Source: Staphylococcus warneri
Lineage (GTDB): Bacteria > Bacillota > Bacilli > Staphylococcales > Staphylococcaceae
Reading direction: 5' to 3'
NCBI RefSeq assembly: GCF_900636385.1
Contig: NZ_LR134269.1
Coordinates: 2,108,001-2,172,000, forward strand
DNA length: 64,000 bases
In this document: positions 9,937 to 18,815 of the stretch, piece after piece
Numbering within the stretch: position 1 is the stretch's first letter
How the letters are laid out: each line of letters starts with the position of its first letter
The notes under the pieces: generated by a model
The model's input: the letters and a program-made list of their open reading frames with translations, nothing else
Told to the model about the DNA's origin: nothing
The model's database searches: none
Made by a program: the position numbers and the translations under genes

Positions 9937-10014
9937 AAAAGAGATCTGACAAACGTTTTGTTCATTTGAACCCCCTTTAAGGGTATTCCAAAAACAAGAT
10001 TTTGTCCCGACCTC
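9937..10014 (-). terminator. Terminator of the DUF1450 gene
   Basis: On the minus strand AAGAGGTC and GATCTCTT form the outer stem around a loop that contains a further ACCCTTAAAGGGGGT hairpin, followed by TTTTTG. Confidence 0.6.
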
Positions 10015-10029
10015 TTCATTCATTTTATA

Positions 10030-10371
10030 TTATTTAATTGCTTTTTTCTTAGCTAGCTTTTCTTTTAATTTACGATCTTGTTCTTCTTTACGACGTTTAC
10101 GTTCTTCATTTCGCTTTCTTAGTCGCTCTTCTTCTTCAGGATCTCTAGGTTTTTTAAGTTGTTTCGTAACCTTTTCCATTAATTCTTCTTCAGTCAAAGC
10201 GGCAAGTGGACGATTATTCACAAATGCAAAGGTTTTTCGTCTACCAGGACCACAATATGACTGACAACCAATTTCTATTTCTGCTTCAGGATCAAGTTTC
10301 TCTAATTTCTTTTTTAATGTTTTAATATTTACAGCCTGACATTCATCACATATTAAAAATTTATTCTTCAT
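10030..10371 (-). CDS. DUF1450 family protein (YuzB-like, cysteine-containing)
   Basis: A 113-residue protein beginning [15 protein letters not shown] at 10371, with AAAGGTGG upstream. Cysteines occur in ICDECQ and QSYCGPG, matching the DUF1450 small thioredoxin-like/ferredoxin-like family. The C-terminus (about 70-113) is an extremely charged helix rich in EE, KR and KK, probably a coiled coil. Translation could be read further upstream to 10500, but that would translate the palindromic repeat at 10439-10479, so the shorter form is chosen. Function unknown. Confidence 0.8.
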   Translation of the reverse strand: MKNKFLICDECQAVNIKTLKKKLEKLDPEAEIEIGCQSYCGPGRRKTFAFVNNRPLAALTEEELMEKVTKQLKKPRDPEEEERLRKRNEERKRRKEEQDRKLKEKLAKKKAIK

Positions 10372-10438
10372 ATTGCTTCCCACCTTTCTGCTCATTTGCT
10401 TTATTCCTACACTACTATTTAACGTCCAATTATTTTGT

Positions 10439-10479
10439 CTGGGAGAGGGACAGAAATAATATTTATGTCCTAGCCTGAT
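10439..10479. repeat. Short palindromic GGGACAGAAAT...ATGTCC repeat
   Basis: The core GGACAGAAATAATATTTATG plus TCC is an imperfect palindrome, followed by TAGCCTGAT. GGGACAGAAAT-type sequences are widespread intergenic repeats in staphylococci. The same two ends (GTGGGACAGAAA and ATTTATATCCTAGCCTGAT) bracket the hairpin-rich block at 61448-61880 in this window, so this looks like a minimal or collapsed copy of that element. Confidence 0.65.
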
Positions 10480-10716
10480 TATCTCATTATGTTCGGCCAA
10501 TAATGGCTTTTAAAATACTAATTTTTCATTAAATATTAGTATTTCTTATGTATACACATTACTATTATGTTCCTTATTAAGAACACATGAGCTAGTGTTC
10601 AACGTTCTTCTATCACTTTTGTACCAATCGTTTCTATTAATTATCAACTCTAATTATTTTACTCTTTTTATTTAAAAATTCAAGGTCAATTTTATTCAAC
10701 ACGATATTAGAACATA

Positions 10717-10802
10717 AAAAAACAACCTTTTTTAAATGAAAAGCTCAATGACCATCTGAACGATAAGATAGATGATCATTAGTAATCATTGTTAAGGTTG
10801 TT
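10717..10802 (-). terminator. Branched terminator of the mevalonate operon
   Basis: AACAACCTT and AAGGTTGTT form the base of a long stem on the minus strand followed by TTTTTTT; an inner ATGATCATCT/AGATGGTCAT-type stem lies within the loop. It starts four bases after the mvaK2 stop. Confidence 0.75.
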
Positions 10803-10805
10803 TGA

Positions 10806-11882
10806 TTATTGTCCGTGATAGATTTTAAATTGTAATGGTTTGATATCATTCTTTAACCATTCATCGTAAATCTTTTGCTTATTTACATTTTGATGAATAA
10901 TCGTTATACCGCAATCGCCACCACCAGCACCTGAGGTTTTAGCAGCACCACCGTGCTTTTCTGCAATATCACATAATGATTTTAATTTATCTGTTTCAAT
11001 ATCAACTGATGCTTGATCATCCATCTTACGAATAATAGCACGATTTTGACGAATCATTTTTTGAACGCCTTTAATGTTATTCGTCTTAAATGCATGAATT
11101 AAATATTCGACACATTGATGTGAATGATCTAAGAACTCACCATAAAAAGCCGGATCGGATTTGAGTCGTTTAACTTCGCTTACTAAATGCGGAGACGATG
11201 CAGGTGATCCCGTCCATCCAATCAGAACTTCCATGTTTTCTGGTGCTTGCAACGGCTCGATATGCAACCCAGGCCAGTTTTTCTCTAAAACTGTATTGAC
11301 CGATGTCGTTTCTATTTGTTGTTTCACCCAATCATGATCAAATGTACTATACGCTAGCCAACCACTATAAACACTTACTGCGATATCGCCACAAGAACTT
11401 AAACTTTGTAATTTCATATTAGAAATAACAGCTAATTTATAAATATAAAGATTGGATAGTTCTAGTTCATAAAATTCATTCAATACTTTAACTACTGAAA
11501 CTAATACTGCTGCACTCGATCCAAGTCCGTATTTGTTACCATTCGCATCATCTAAGTTACTGTCTATCGTCAAATGAAAGTGTTTTAACGGAATGTCACA
11601 ACTTTTAGCATATTGTTCAAATACCTCTATTGCTGTAACTACATAGTTAAGTTGTTTGGCTGCTTGAGGATCAGAAATGACAATACTGTCCTCATCTCTA
11701 TAAAAAGTGACCGGTTCATGATGTAATGTCTTTGAGTGTATCGTACCTTCAACTTGTGTAGAAGGTTCAATAGTAGCTGTAACAAAGCGGTTTAGTGCAA
11801 TTAAGACAGACTTATACCCTGGTTCTGTAACTGCATATTCACCAGCTATATAAAGTTTACCGGGTGCTTTGACCTGAATCAT
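10806..11882 (-). CDS. mvaK2: Phosphomevalonate kinase
   Basis: A 358-residue GHMP kinase that phosphorylates mevalonate-5-phosphate to the diphosphate in the cytoplasmic mevalonate route to isopentenyl diphosphate. The N-terminus VKAPGKLYIAGEYAV and the ATP loop NKYGLGSSAAVLVSVVK (around residue 115-130) are typical, and KTSGAGGGDCGI near the C-terminus is GHMP motif 3. It is the last gene of mvaK1-mvaD-mvaK2, only 12 bases after mvaD, and is followed by a strong branched terminator. Confidence 0.96.
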   Translation of the reverse strand: MIQVKAPGKLYIAGEYAVTEPGYKSVLIALNRFVTATIEPSTQVEGTIHSKTLHHEPVTFYRDEDSIVISDPQAAKQLNYVVTAIEVFEQYAKSCDIPLKHFHLTIDSNLDDANGNKYGLGSSAAVLVSVVKVLNEFYELELSNLYIYKLAVISNMKLQSLSSCGDIAVSVYSGWLAYSTFDHDWVKQQIETTSVNTVLEKNWPGLHIEPLQAPENMEVLIGWTGSPASSPHLVSEVKRLKSDPAFYGEFLDHSHQCVEYLIHAFKTNNIKGVQKMIRQNRAIIRKMDDQASVDIETDKLKSLCDIAEKHGGAAKTSGAGGGDCGITIIHQNVNKQKIYDEWLKNDIKPLQFKIYHGQ

Positions 11883-11894
11883 TCTATCATTTCC

Positions 11895-12878
11895 TTACTT
11901 AATTATTTCAACGCCTGTAGCGATAATATCACTCGCAATAATTTGTGATGCTTCAAAATGTTTTAAAAATTGATTGATGACTAATTGTTTATTTTTCTTT
12001 TCAACAAGGACTTTTACATTAGGGCCTGCATCCATAGTGAAATAGCAAGGCACTCCCATCTCACGACATTCATGAACGATAGCCATCGCATCATAACTTT
12101 CTTGAACCAAATATGTAAACGGTGGTTGAGAACCTAGGTTCGTTGCATGCATACGTAGACCATTGGCCTCTATCACTTCACCTAATTGTTGAAAGTCTTT
12201 AGCTTCAATTGCTTGTTTAGCCTCTTTAATGTCTTCATCGACATGATCTAACCAATATTGATAAAAACGTGACGTATCACGTGTCAATGACATCCCAGAT
12301 CGACTTGATACTTTTTTCGATTGATTATTAATGACCACAAATATCATTGAAAGTTCATCTTCCCAGTGATCTGCATCTATAGGATGTGCATAAGATGTTT
12401 CATCATCATGACCTTTTTCCCATTCCGCAAATCCACCAAAAATACTGCGTGAAGCTGAGCCAGAACCACGTCGTGCTAAACGTGATAAATCTTTATCTGA
12501 TAGATTAAGTTGTAACGCTTCATTACATGCAGTCGCTAATGCTGCATAAGCACTTGCAGATGACGCTAGACCAGCTGCTGTTGGTACAAAGTTTTGGCTA
12601 TCAATTCGTGCATGTAAATCTGTACCTGCGATTTCTCTAACAATATCCATATATGATTGAATCTTTTTAGTTTCTTTCTCATTGGCTACTTTACCATTTA
12701 AAATCAATTGATCAGCAGGGTAATCGCTATCGAATGTGACTTCCGTCTCCGTATAAAACTTATCTAATGATACTGATAAACTGTTGTTCATAGGTATTAT
12801 CAATTTTTCATCAGCTTTACCCCAATATTTAATCAATGCGATATTTGTATGTGCGCGTGCTTTACCACTCTTTGCCAA
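11895..12878 (-). CDS. mvaD: Diphosphomevalonate decarboxylase
   Basis: A 327-residue enzyme that phosphorylates and decarboxylates mevalonate diphosphate to isopentenyl diphosphate. HTNIALIKYWGK at the N-terminus and PTAAGLASSASAYAALA (GHMP ATP loop) identify it, as does the ARRGSGSASRSIFGGF stretch carrying the catalytic-site Ser/Arg. Translation begins at a TTG (12878) eight bases after AGGAGG, which itself lies within the last codons of mvaK1; the four-base gap means tight coupling. Confidence 0.96.
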   Translation of the reverse strand: MAKSGKARAHTNIALIKYWGKADEKLIIPMNNSLSVSLDKFYTETEVTFDSDYPADQLILNGKVANEKETKKIQSYMDIVREIAGTDLHARIDSQNFVPTAAGLASSASAYAALATACNEALQLNLSDKDLSRLARRGSGSASRSIFGGFAEWEKGHDDETSYAHPIDADHWEDELSMIFVVINNQSKKVSSRSGMSLTRDTSRFYQYWLDHVDEDIKEAKQAIEAKDFQQLGEVIEANGLRMHATNLGSQPPFTYLVQESYDAMAIVHECREMGVPCYFTMDAGPNVKVLVEKKNKQLVINQFLKHFEASQIIASDIIATGVEIIK

Positions 12879-12882
12879 TGGG

Positions 12883-13803
12883 TTAACCTCCTAAATTCTC
12901 AATCCATGTGTGTGCTGCCCCAGCCTTTTCAACTGCAGCTACAATGTTTTTAGCTGTTTTTAAATCTTCAGTAAGTAATAACATACTGCCACCTCGGCCT
13001 CCACCAGTTAATTTACCTGCAATGGCACCGTGTGCTTTACCGATTTCTAACAACTCTTCTATTTTATCATGACTCACTGTTAAATTTCTTAAATCTTGCT
13101 GGCATTCATTGAAAATACGGGCAATCTGATTAAAATCGTGATGTTCTATTGCCTGGCTTGCTTGATATACTAAATTCCCAATATGTTCAATATGTTTCAT
13201 ATATTCTGGTGATTCGCATAATTGGTGAACGTCTTCGACTGCTTGTTTTGTAGAACCTTTTACACCTGTATCAATGACAACCATATAACCATTTAATTGT
13301 AATGTTTTTAACGTTTCTGCATGTCCTTTTTGGAACCAAACAGGTTTGCTAGAGACAATAGTTTGTGTATCAATACCACTTGGTTTACCATGAGCAATTT
13401 TCTCAGCCCAATTGGCCTCTTCAATTAATTCTGCGTCACTTAACGATTTGCCTAAGAAATCATAACTCGCTCTCGTAAATGCTACTGCTATAGCAGCACT
13501 TGAGCCTAAGCCTCTAGAAGGCGGCAAATTCGTTTGTATTTTAACTAATAATGGCTCTTCTACACCTGTATTCTCAATAAAGCGCGTTACCATAGACTTT
13601 AAATGCTCTGGTGCATCATACAATAGTCCATCATAAACATCACTTTCGATAGCTGAATAATTCCCTTTTTCAAGACTTTCAATTAAAACCTTAATCTTAC
13701 CGGAATTAAATGGAATAGCTATAGCAGGTTGACCAAAAGTTACTGCGTGTTCACCTATCAAAATAATTTTACCGGTAGACTCCCCGTATCCTTTTTTCGT
13801 CAT
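12883..13803 (-). CDS. mvaK1: Mevalonate kinase
   Basis: A 306-residue GHMP kinase for the first phosphorylation of mevalonate. Motif 1 is STGKIILIGEHAVTFGQPA, motif 2 PPSRGLGSSAAIAVAF and motif 3 GKLTGGGRGGSMLLL. The start MTKKGYGESTG at 13803 follows AAAGGTGAT by eight bases; a longer in-frame reading upstream has no ribosome site and is not family-like. It heads the mevalonate operon, so its promoter should lie in the AT-rich gap 13804-14100. Confidence 0.95.
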   Translation of the reverse strand: MTKKGYGESTGKIILIGEHAVTFGQPAIAIPFNSGKIKVLIESLEKGNYSAIESDVYDGLLYDAPEHLKSMVTRFIENTGVEEPLLVKIQTNLPPSRGLGSSAAIAVAFTRASYDFLGKSLSDAELIEEANWAEKIAHGKPSGIDTQTIVSSKPVWFQKGHAETLKTLQLNGYMVVIDTGVKGSTKQAVEDVHQLCESPEYMKHIEHIGNLVYQASQAIEHHDFNQIARIFNECQQDLRNLTVSHDKIEELLEIGKAHGAIAGKLTGGGRGGSMLLLTEDLKTAKNIVAAVEKAGAAHTWIENLGG

Positions 13804-14250
13804 GTTATTATCACCTTTTAATATACCTTCACTAATCTGTTTCGTAATATTAATGCCCGTTCTTTTATTAGTACTATTAAGATTATCATTAATAGCCAAC
13901 GCATTATTTTATAATTTTGTTCAAAATCATGCATATATTTACCTTTAAATAAGATTTTGTAAACATTTTTCAAATAATATATAAACCGTTTGCTATTTAT
14001 TCTTAAATTTTTCCACCTCAACTATAATACTACAAATATTTCTTGGAATACACAGATTTATATATAATATAGCAAGTTTAATACATAAAATTTAGGTTTC
14101 GTGAATAATTAACGCGTAAAAAACCGTCTTATTCAAAATGCATCATAAGCTAAGACTGAGTCGTTAGTCTAAAGCACATAGTTATGATGACAAAAGATGT
14201 CTGAATAAGACGGTTATTACTATTTTGTTGTCTTTAATATCTAATTTATA
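13804..14250. other. Gap between lipL terminator and mvaK1 start
   Basis: This 447-base gap holds the presumed promoter and leader of the mevalonate operon (AT-rich, including TATATATAATATAG near 14058) and the lipL terminator at 14117-14219. A 67-codon open frame on the minus strand inside it lacks a ribosome site and overlaps the leader; I do not call it. Confidence 0.6.
14117..14219 (-). terminator. Long branched terminator after lipL
   Basis: The outer stem AACCGTCTTATTC/GAATAAGACGGTT (13 bp, perfect) encloses CATCATAA/TTATGATG and AGACTAA/TTAGTCT stems, so the RNA folds as nested helices separated by internal loops. On the minus strand the outer stem is followed by TTTTTA. Confidence 0.8.
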
Positions 14251-15093
14251 CTACTTTTCATTCATTTTTGTAATCATTTTCGCATTACGATCAATCATCT
14301 TATCGAAATAACCTTCATAGCGTTGCCATTCTTCATCAGTGATCGGGTCCATATTTAAGCGTCCACCTAAATCTTTGATAGCATACAATAGTAAAAACAT
14401 GACATCTTGTACTGTAATTTTTCGATTTAGTAGCGTCTCAAGTGAAGCCATACAATTGGGTTCAATGTCTGGGTAAGTGAATTTTGTTGTTTCACCTTTA
14501 AGTGCGTGCTCATAAAAATCTTTCATCATTAAAGCACGTTCAGAACCAGAGCCTTCTACACACAGATATACCTGTACAGCAATTCCGCCACGCACGCGTC
14601 GTTGAGAAATACCGGCAAATTTCTTACCATCAATACTTAAATCGAATTTACCAGGGCAGTATGAACGTTCAATTTCATGTGTATCGATGTCCACATCTTC
14701 ATCTTCAAACATTTTAGCAATCAATAAGTACATGACTGTAAATGCCTCATCTATTGTTGTCTCTGTCTGTCCTTTGAACATCAATGAAATATTGAGTACA
14801 CCTTGGTCTAAGACAACCCCTAGACCTCCCGAATTACGGACGATTGCATTATAACCTTTTTCATCTGTTAAAAAGGCAATACCATCCTTTAAAAATGGTA
14901 ATCGTGAATCATGAATGCCTAGAATCACTGTATGTTGGTGAACCCATGTTCTCACTACATTAGGTGACATATCTTTGCCTACACTTTCGCAAAACGTATC
15001 ATCAAAAGCAAATGATTGCATAGGTTCTAAGCCACTAGAATGATCTACATAGCGCCATTCAATATCATTAAAATATTTGTTACCTAAATCCAT
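14251..15093 (-). CDS. lipL: Lipoyl/octanoyl transferase (amidotransferase LipL)
   Basis: A 280-residue member of the biotin/lipoate protein ligase fold. RNSGGLGVVLDQGVLNIS is the lipoate-binding loop and Cys146 in SYCPGKFDLS with Lys158 in GKKFAG are the expected catalytic residues. In S. aureus the gene next to pta encodes LipL, which moves octanoyl or lipoyl groups from GcvH to E2 subunits of dehydrogenases. The start codon overlaps the pta stop as TAATG, so lipoylation and acetyl-CoA/acetate metabolism genes are co-expressed. The assignment rests on synteny plus these motifs. Confidence 0.9.
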   Translation of the reverse strand: MDLGNKYFNDIEWRYVDHSSGLEPMQSFAFDDTFCESVGKDMSPNVVRTWVHQHTVILGIHDSRLPFLKDGIAFLTDEKGYNAIVRNSGGLGVVLDQGVLNISLMFKGQTETTIDEAFTVMYLLIAKMFEDEDVDIDTHEIERSYCPGKFDLSIDGKKFAGISQRRVRGGIAVQVYLCVEGSGSERALMMKDFYEHALKGETTKFTYPDIEPNCMASLETLLNRKITVQDVMFLLLYAIKDLGGRLNMDPITDEEWQRYEGYFDKMIDRNAKMITKMNEK

Positions 15094-16082
15094 TATTGTA
15101 ATGACTGTGCAGCAGTAATAATTGATAAATTATAGACATCTTCGATAGAGCATCCACGGGATAAATCATTTACAGGAGAATTAAGTCCTTGAAGAACCGG
15201 ACCAACAGCGTCATAGCCGCCTAATCTTTGTGCAATTTTATAGCCAATATTACCCGCTTCTAAACTTGGGAAAATAAATACATTTGCATCGCCTTGAATT
15301 TTTGCACCTGGTGCTTTTTTCTCAGCTACACTTGGTACAATTGCCGCATCAAATTGGAATTCACCGTCAATAACAACATTATCTAATTGTTCTTCAGCTA
15401 CTTTATCTTGTGCTAATTTCAATGCATCTTGAACCTTAGTCACATCGTCTGATTTAGCAGAACCTTTAGTTGAAAAACTTAACATAGCAACTTTGGGTTC
15501 CATGCCGAAACTTTGTGCAGATTTTGCACTTTCTACTGCAATTTCAGCTAAACCTTGTGCATCTAATTCTGGATTAATTGCACAATCACCAAAGATATAT
15601 TGTTCTTCACCTTTCATCATAAAGAAAATCCCTGATGTTTTAGAAACACCTGGTTTAGTCTTGATAACTTGTAATGCTGGACGTACTGTATCTCCAGTAG
15701 AATGTGCTGCACCACTTACTAATCCTGCAGCTTTACCAGTATATACAAGCATAGTTCCAAAGTAATTAACATTGTCTAATAATTCTTCAGCTTGCTCTTT
15801 TGTCGCTTTACCGTTACGACGTTCAACAAATGCGTCTACCAACTCTGATTTCAATTCACTTGTTGAAGGATCGATGACTTCTATATTGGCAAGGTCTAAT
15901 CCTTTGTCATTTGCTAAAGATTGAATCTTATCTTTATTACCTAAAACGATTGGTGTTACATAATCAGTCGCTTGTAATTGCGTTGCTGCAGTTAACACAC
16001 GTTCATCTTCCCCTTCAGGTAATACAATATTTACATTTTTCCCTGCTAATTTGTCTTCTAATACGTTTAATAGATTAGCCAT
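15093..16082 (-). CDS. pta: Phosphate acetyltransferase
   Basis: A 329-residue enzyme converting acetyl-CoA and phosphate to acetyl phosphate and CoA, the first step of overflow acetate production. LPEGEDERVLTAA at the N-terminus and the SGAAHSTGDTVRPALQ and FADGEFQFD-like segments (here VIDGEFQFDAA) are family hallmarks; length matches the short Firmicute class. AAGGAGG lies seven bases before the ATG at 16082. A cre-like operator at 16107-16122, just upstream, fits CcpA control known for pta in B. subtilis and staphylococci. Confidence 0.97.
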   Translation of the reverse strand: MANLLNVLEDKLAGKNVNIVLPEGEDERVLTAATQLQATDYVTPIVLGNKDKIQSLANDKGLDLANIEVIDPSTSELKSELVDAFVERRNGKATKEQAEELLDNVNYFGTMLVYTGKAAGLVSGAAHSTGDTVRPALQVIKTKPGVSKTSGIFFMMKGEEQYIFGDCAINPELDAQGLAEIAVESAKSAQSFGMEPKVAMLSFSTKGSAKSDDVTKVQDALKLAQDKVAEEQLDNVVIDGEFQFDAAIVPSVAEKKAPGAKIQGDANVFIFPSLEAGNIGYKIAQRLGGYDAVGPVLQGLNSPVNDLSRGCSIEDVYNLSIITAAQSLQ

Positions 16083-16106
16083 AATGTCCTCCTTGAAATT
16101 CTTTTC

Positions 16107-16122
16107 ATAATAACGTTTACAA
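16107..16122. promoter_or_regulatory. Candidate CcpA binding site (cre) upstream of pta
   Basis: TTGTAAACGTTATTAT on the minus strand matches the 16-base cre consensus WTGNNARCGNWWWCAW at 15 positions, and the plus strand also matches at 15. It is 25-40 bases upstream of the pta start codon. Confidence 0.6.
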
Positions 16123-16252
16123 AACTAATTATACGTCATTTTAAAATAGAATGCCATTTCACTCTTTTGTAATCATTTACTTAGTAGTTAGCTATTTGTT
16201 TATGATAAAATTTAGTATGAATTGAACATATAGTTTTAAAGGAGCGATAAAC

Positions 16253-17002
16253 ATGAGTGAAGCAGCCGAAACACTAGACGGTTGGTACAGTTTACATTTA
16301 TTTTACGCAATTGATTGGGTAACATTCAGATTAGTGCCAGAAGAAGAACGCGAAACTATGATTACTGAATTTAAAAATTTCGTGAACACTCAATCTGAGG
16401 CAAGAACAACACATACTGGCGATCAAGCAGTTTATAATATTACTGGTCAAAAAGCAGATTTATTATTATGGTTCTTACGTCCTGAAATGAAAGAACTCAA
16501 TGCTATTGAAAACGAGCTTAATAAACTACGTATTGCAGATTTCTTTATTCCAACATACTCATATGTGTCTGTAGTCGAATTAAGTAATTATTTAGCAGGT
16601 AAATCTGATGAGGATCCTTATGAAAATCCTCATGTAAAAGCTAGATTATATCCAGAATTACCTCATGCAGAATATATTTGTTTCTATCCAATGGATAAAC
16701 GTAGAAACGAAACATATAACTGGTACATGTTACCAATGGAAGAAAGAAAATCATTGATGTATAACCATGGTATGATTGGTCGTAAATATGCTGGTAAAAT
16801 CAAACAATTTATTACAGGTTCTGTCGGTTTTGATGATTTTGAATGGGGTGTCACATTATTCTCTGATGACATTCTTCAATTCAAAAAAATTGTTTATGAA
16901 ATGCGTTTTGATGAAACGACTGCACGTTACGGCGAATTCGGAAGTTTCTATGTTGGCCATATCTTAAAATCAGAAGACTTTAATCAATTTTTCAAAATTT
17001 AA
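16253..17002 (+). CDS. hemQ: Coproheme decarboxylase HemQ
   Basis: A 249-residue chlorite-dismutase-fold protein that turns coproheme III into heme b with peroxide in the coproporphyrin-dependent pathway of Gram-positive bacteria. Tyr145 and Lys149 (YICFYPMDK), the catalytic Tyr and neighbouring Lys of S. aureus HemQ, are conserved, as is a likely axial His172 ([14 protein letters not shown]). AAAGGAGC stands before the ATG at 16253. It is transcribed divergently from pta, and a strong terminator follows. Confidence 0.96.
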   Translation: MSEAAETLDGWYSLHLFYAIDWVTFRLVPEEERETMITEFKNFVNTQSEARTTHTGDQAVYNITGQKADLLLWFLRPEMKELNAIENELNKLRIADFFIPTYSYVSVVELSNYLAGKSDEDPYENPHVKARLYPELPHAEYICFYPMDKRRNETYNWYMLPMEERKSLMYNHGMIGRKYAGKIKQFITGSVGFDDFEWGVTLFSDDILQFKKIVYEMRFDETTARYGEFGSFYVGHILKSEDFNQFFKI

Positions 17003-17019
17003 ATATAAGCCTTATCGAT

Positions 17020-17052
17020 GAATCCTTATTAAATAGGGATTCATCTTTTTTA
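17020..17052 (+). terminator. Terminator of hemQ
   Basis: GATGAATCC and GGATTCATC form a 9-bp stem with a short loop followed by TTTTTTT, 18 bases after the hemQ stop. Confidence 0.85.
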
Positions 17053-17060
17053 ATTGCAAT

Positions 17061-17190
17061 AAAAAAGTACACTTTGCATGCAAAGTGTACTTCCGACGAG
17101 TAGTATCCTTGGGAGAACTTTAATCACTACTACGTATAAGTTAACTACAAAAAATATATTGTCGCTACCCAATATATTCTGTAATAGTTA
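17061..17190 (-). ncRNA. rsaA: RsaA-like regulatory small RNA
   Basis: On the minus strand, facing hemQ, a noncoding segment carries an unpaired C-rich motif (GTTCTCCCAAGG at about 17108-17122) and ends in a 28-base perfect palindrome (17065-17092, core CTTTGCATGCAAAG) followed by TTTTTT, a good intrinsic terminator. S. aureus RsaA, a sigma-B dependent RNA with a UCUCCC seed that represses mgrA, lies in the gap next to hemQ, so position, orientation, motif and terminator agree. A sigma-B-like -10 (GGGTAG, 17165-17170) has a GTTAAC 16 bases upstream (17187-17192); another possible GTTTCA/GGTTAA pair is further up. The 5' end is therefore uncertain (about 17157 or 17190). Confidence 0.7.
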
Positions 17191-17505
17191 ACTAATATTA
17201 TTTTAACCATTTTGAAATATTTGAAACATAACTTTAGTGTTTATTTATATAAAAGATGTAATAAGTTTATATAAGTTGACAATTCAACCTGTAAAACCTA
17301 CATTTTCCAAAATTTATCAAATACCGTCCAACATAAAATCAATCTACATTATATATTTAGACAACTATAATATATCCTCTTTCCTGTCTTATTTATATCG
17401 CATTTCAATTTTTATTAAGACACCGTTAACTTTATATAATGGTTTTTTCTCAATACATCCTCTATAATAAATCTAAATTCAAAATTTTAAAAAATTGGTG
17501 ATTAG
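17191..17505. other. AT-rich gap between RsaA-like RNA and thrE-like genes
   Basis: No gene is supported here. A 76-codon open frame from 17237 lacks a ribosome site and is low-complexity. The promoter of the exporter genes presumably lies near its end. Confidence 0.55.
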
Positions 17506-18270
17506 ATGACAAAAGTAGTGAATGAAAACGATCATGAACGTCTTATTAAAGATGTTGTCATGTTGGCAGCGCGCATTTTACTAGAATCTGGTGCTGAAGG
17601 TACAAGAGTCGAAGATACAATGAATCGCATCGCCAAAAAATTAGGCTATCAAGAGAGTAATAGCTTTGTTACAAATACAGTAATTCAATTCCATTTACAT
17701 AACGAATCAACACCTCGCATGTTCAGAATTAATGCGCGAGATACAAATTTAATTAAGATTTCCCAAGCAAATGAAATTTCTCGTTTGATCACTAAAGGCG
17801 CTATCACGTTAGAAGAAGCTAAAGAAAAATTAGAGAAAATATATGTTGCTAAACGAGATAGTAGTCTCCCCTTCAAGGGATTTGCAGCAGCAATGATTGC
17901 TATTAGCTTTTTATATTTACAAGGTGGTTCGCTTATAGATATTTTGACTGCCTTACTTGCAGGAAGTCTTGGTTATCTAGTCGTTGAAATACTAGATAGA
18001 AAGTTACATGCACAATTCATCCCTGAATTTATAGGATCTGTCGTAATAGCCATTATAGCTGTTGCTGGACATACGCTCATACCTCACGGTGATCTTGCAA
18101 CAATTATTATTGCTTCAGTCATGCCTATTGTACCTGGGGTATTAATCACAAATGCCATTCAAGATTTATTTGGTGGCCATATGCTCATGTTTACCACTAA
18201 ATCATTAGAAGCACTCGTCACTGCCTTTGGTATCGGTGCTGGTGTTAGTTCAATTTTAATTTTAGTCTAG
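17506..18270 (+). CDS. Threonine/serine exporter, ThrE N-terminal half (DUF1212)
   Basis: A 254-residue protein with a cytoplasmic N-terminal domain (residues 1-120, containing GAEGTRVEDTMNRIAKKLG, the DUF1212 signature) followed by about five membrane helices. In Corynebacterium ThrE the domain is fused to a second membrane half; many Firmicutes, including this one, split them into two adjacent genes. The partner begins 12 bases after this stop. The pair probably exports small amino acids such as threonine and serine, inferred from family. Confidence 0.88.
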   Translation: MTKVVNENDHERLIKDVVMLAARILLESGAEGTRVEDTMNRIAKKLGYQESNSFVTNTVIQFHLHNESTPRMFRINARDTNLIKISQANEISRLITKGAITLEEAKEKLEKIYVAKRDSSLPFKGFAAAMIAISFLYLQGGSLIDILTALLAGSLGYLVVEILDRKLHAQFIPEFIGSVVIAIIAVAGHTLIPHGDLATIIIASVMPIVPGVLITNAIQDLFGGHMLMFTTKSLEALVTAFGIGAGVSSILILV

Positions 18271-18282
18271 GAGAGCTGTTAT

Positions 18283-18735
18283 ATGTTTTGGATATTAAAT
18301 TTTATATTTAGTTTTTTAGCATCGCTGTTCTTCTGCGTGATATTTGATGCTCCTAGAAAATTATATCTTTCTTGTGGTGTTGTAGGTGCTTGTGGATGGA
18401 TGATATATATTCTCTTCTATAATGGCTTACATGTACATACCATATATTCAAGTTTCTTTGGAAGTCTTGCGTTAGGATTATTGAGTCACTATATGGCGCG
18501 TTATAAGAAAGAACCAGCGATTATCTTTATGGTCACTGGCATCATTCCATTAGTACCTGGAGGCCTTGCCTATGATGCTACAAAGAGTTTAGTCCTTTTA
18601 CATTTCAATAAAGCTATTAATACGATGCTAGAGGTGACATTAATCGCAGGTGCAATTGCGCTTGGATTACTTTTCGCAGATCAGATTTCAAAAATTATTA
18701 TCTCTGGCTTCGATAGAACGAGAAAGAAATTATAA
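18283..18735 (+). CDS. Threonine/serine exporter, ThrE C-terminal half (DUF3815)
   Basis: A 150-residue protein of about five membrane helices with the GIIPLVPGGLAYDATKSL motif characteristic of the second ThrE module (the first half has the parallel MPIVPGVLITNAIQDLFGG). A GGAGAG site before the ATG and the 12-base spacing show an operon with the preceding gene. The two proteins likely form one transporter. Confidence 0.87.
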   Translation: MFWILNFIFSFLASLFFCVIFDAPRKLYLSCGVVGACGWMIYILFYNGLHVHTIYSSFFGSLALGLLSHYMARYKKEPAIIFMVTGIIPLVPGGLAYDATKSLVLLHFNKAINTMLEVTLIAGAIALGLLFADQISKIIISGFDRTRKKL

Positions 18736-18756
18736 ATCTTATAAGTTTTATATAAG

Positions 18757-18815
18757 TAAAAAAGTCATGATGAGTATAAGAGTTTCTCTCTTCACTCACC
18801 ATGACTATTTTTTAT
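18757..18815. terminator. Bidirectional terminator between thrE-like genes and permease
   Basis: AGTCATGATGAGT and ACTCACCATGACT pair with one mismatch, flanked by A-run on the left and T-run on the right, so it can stop transcripts of both converging genes. Confidence 0.8.

Larger units (their letters stand above)
10372..10805. other. Intergenic region with palindromic repeat and hairpins
   Basis: This 434-base gap holds a staphylococcal short repeat (10439-10479), an inverted repeat AAATACTAAT/ATTAGTATTT at 10513-10522 and 10535-10544, a small hairpin GAACAC/GTGTTC at 10581-10600 and, at its far end, the mvaK2 terminator. I see no gene in it. Confidence 0.7.

Noticed and set aside
10371..10500. 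Longer N-terminus for the DUF1450 protein
   Set aside because: It would translate the palindromic intergenic repeat; the downstream ATG has a good ribosome site and fits the family length.
13818..14021. 67-codon reverse-strand frame upstream of mvaK1
   Set aside because: No ribosome site, overlaps the mvaK1 leader, AT-driven composition.
17237..17467. 76-codon plus-strand frame between the RsaA-like RNA and the thrE-like genes
   Set aside because: No ribosome site, Ile/Tyr/Leu-rich product typical of noncoding AT-rich DNA.
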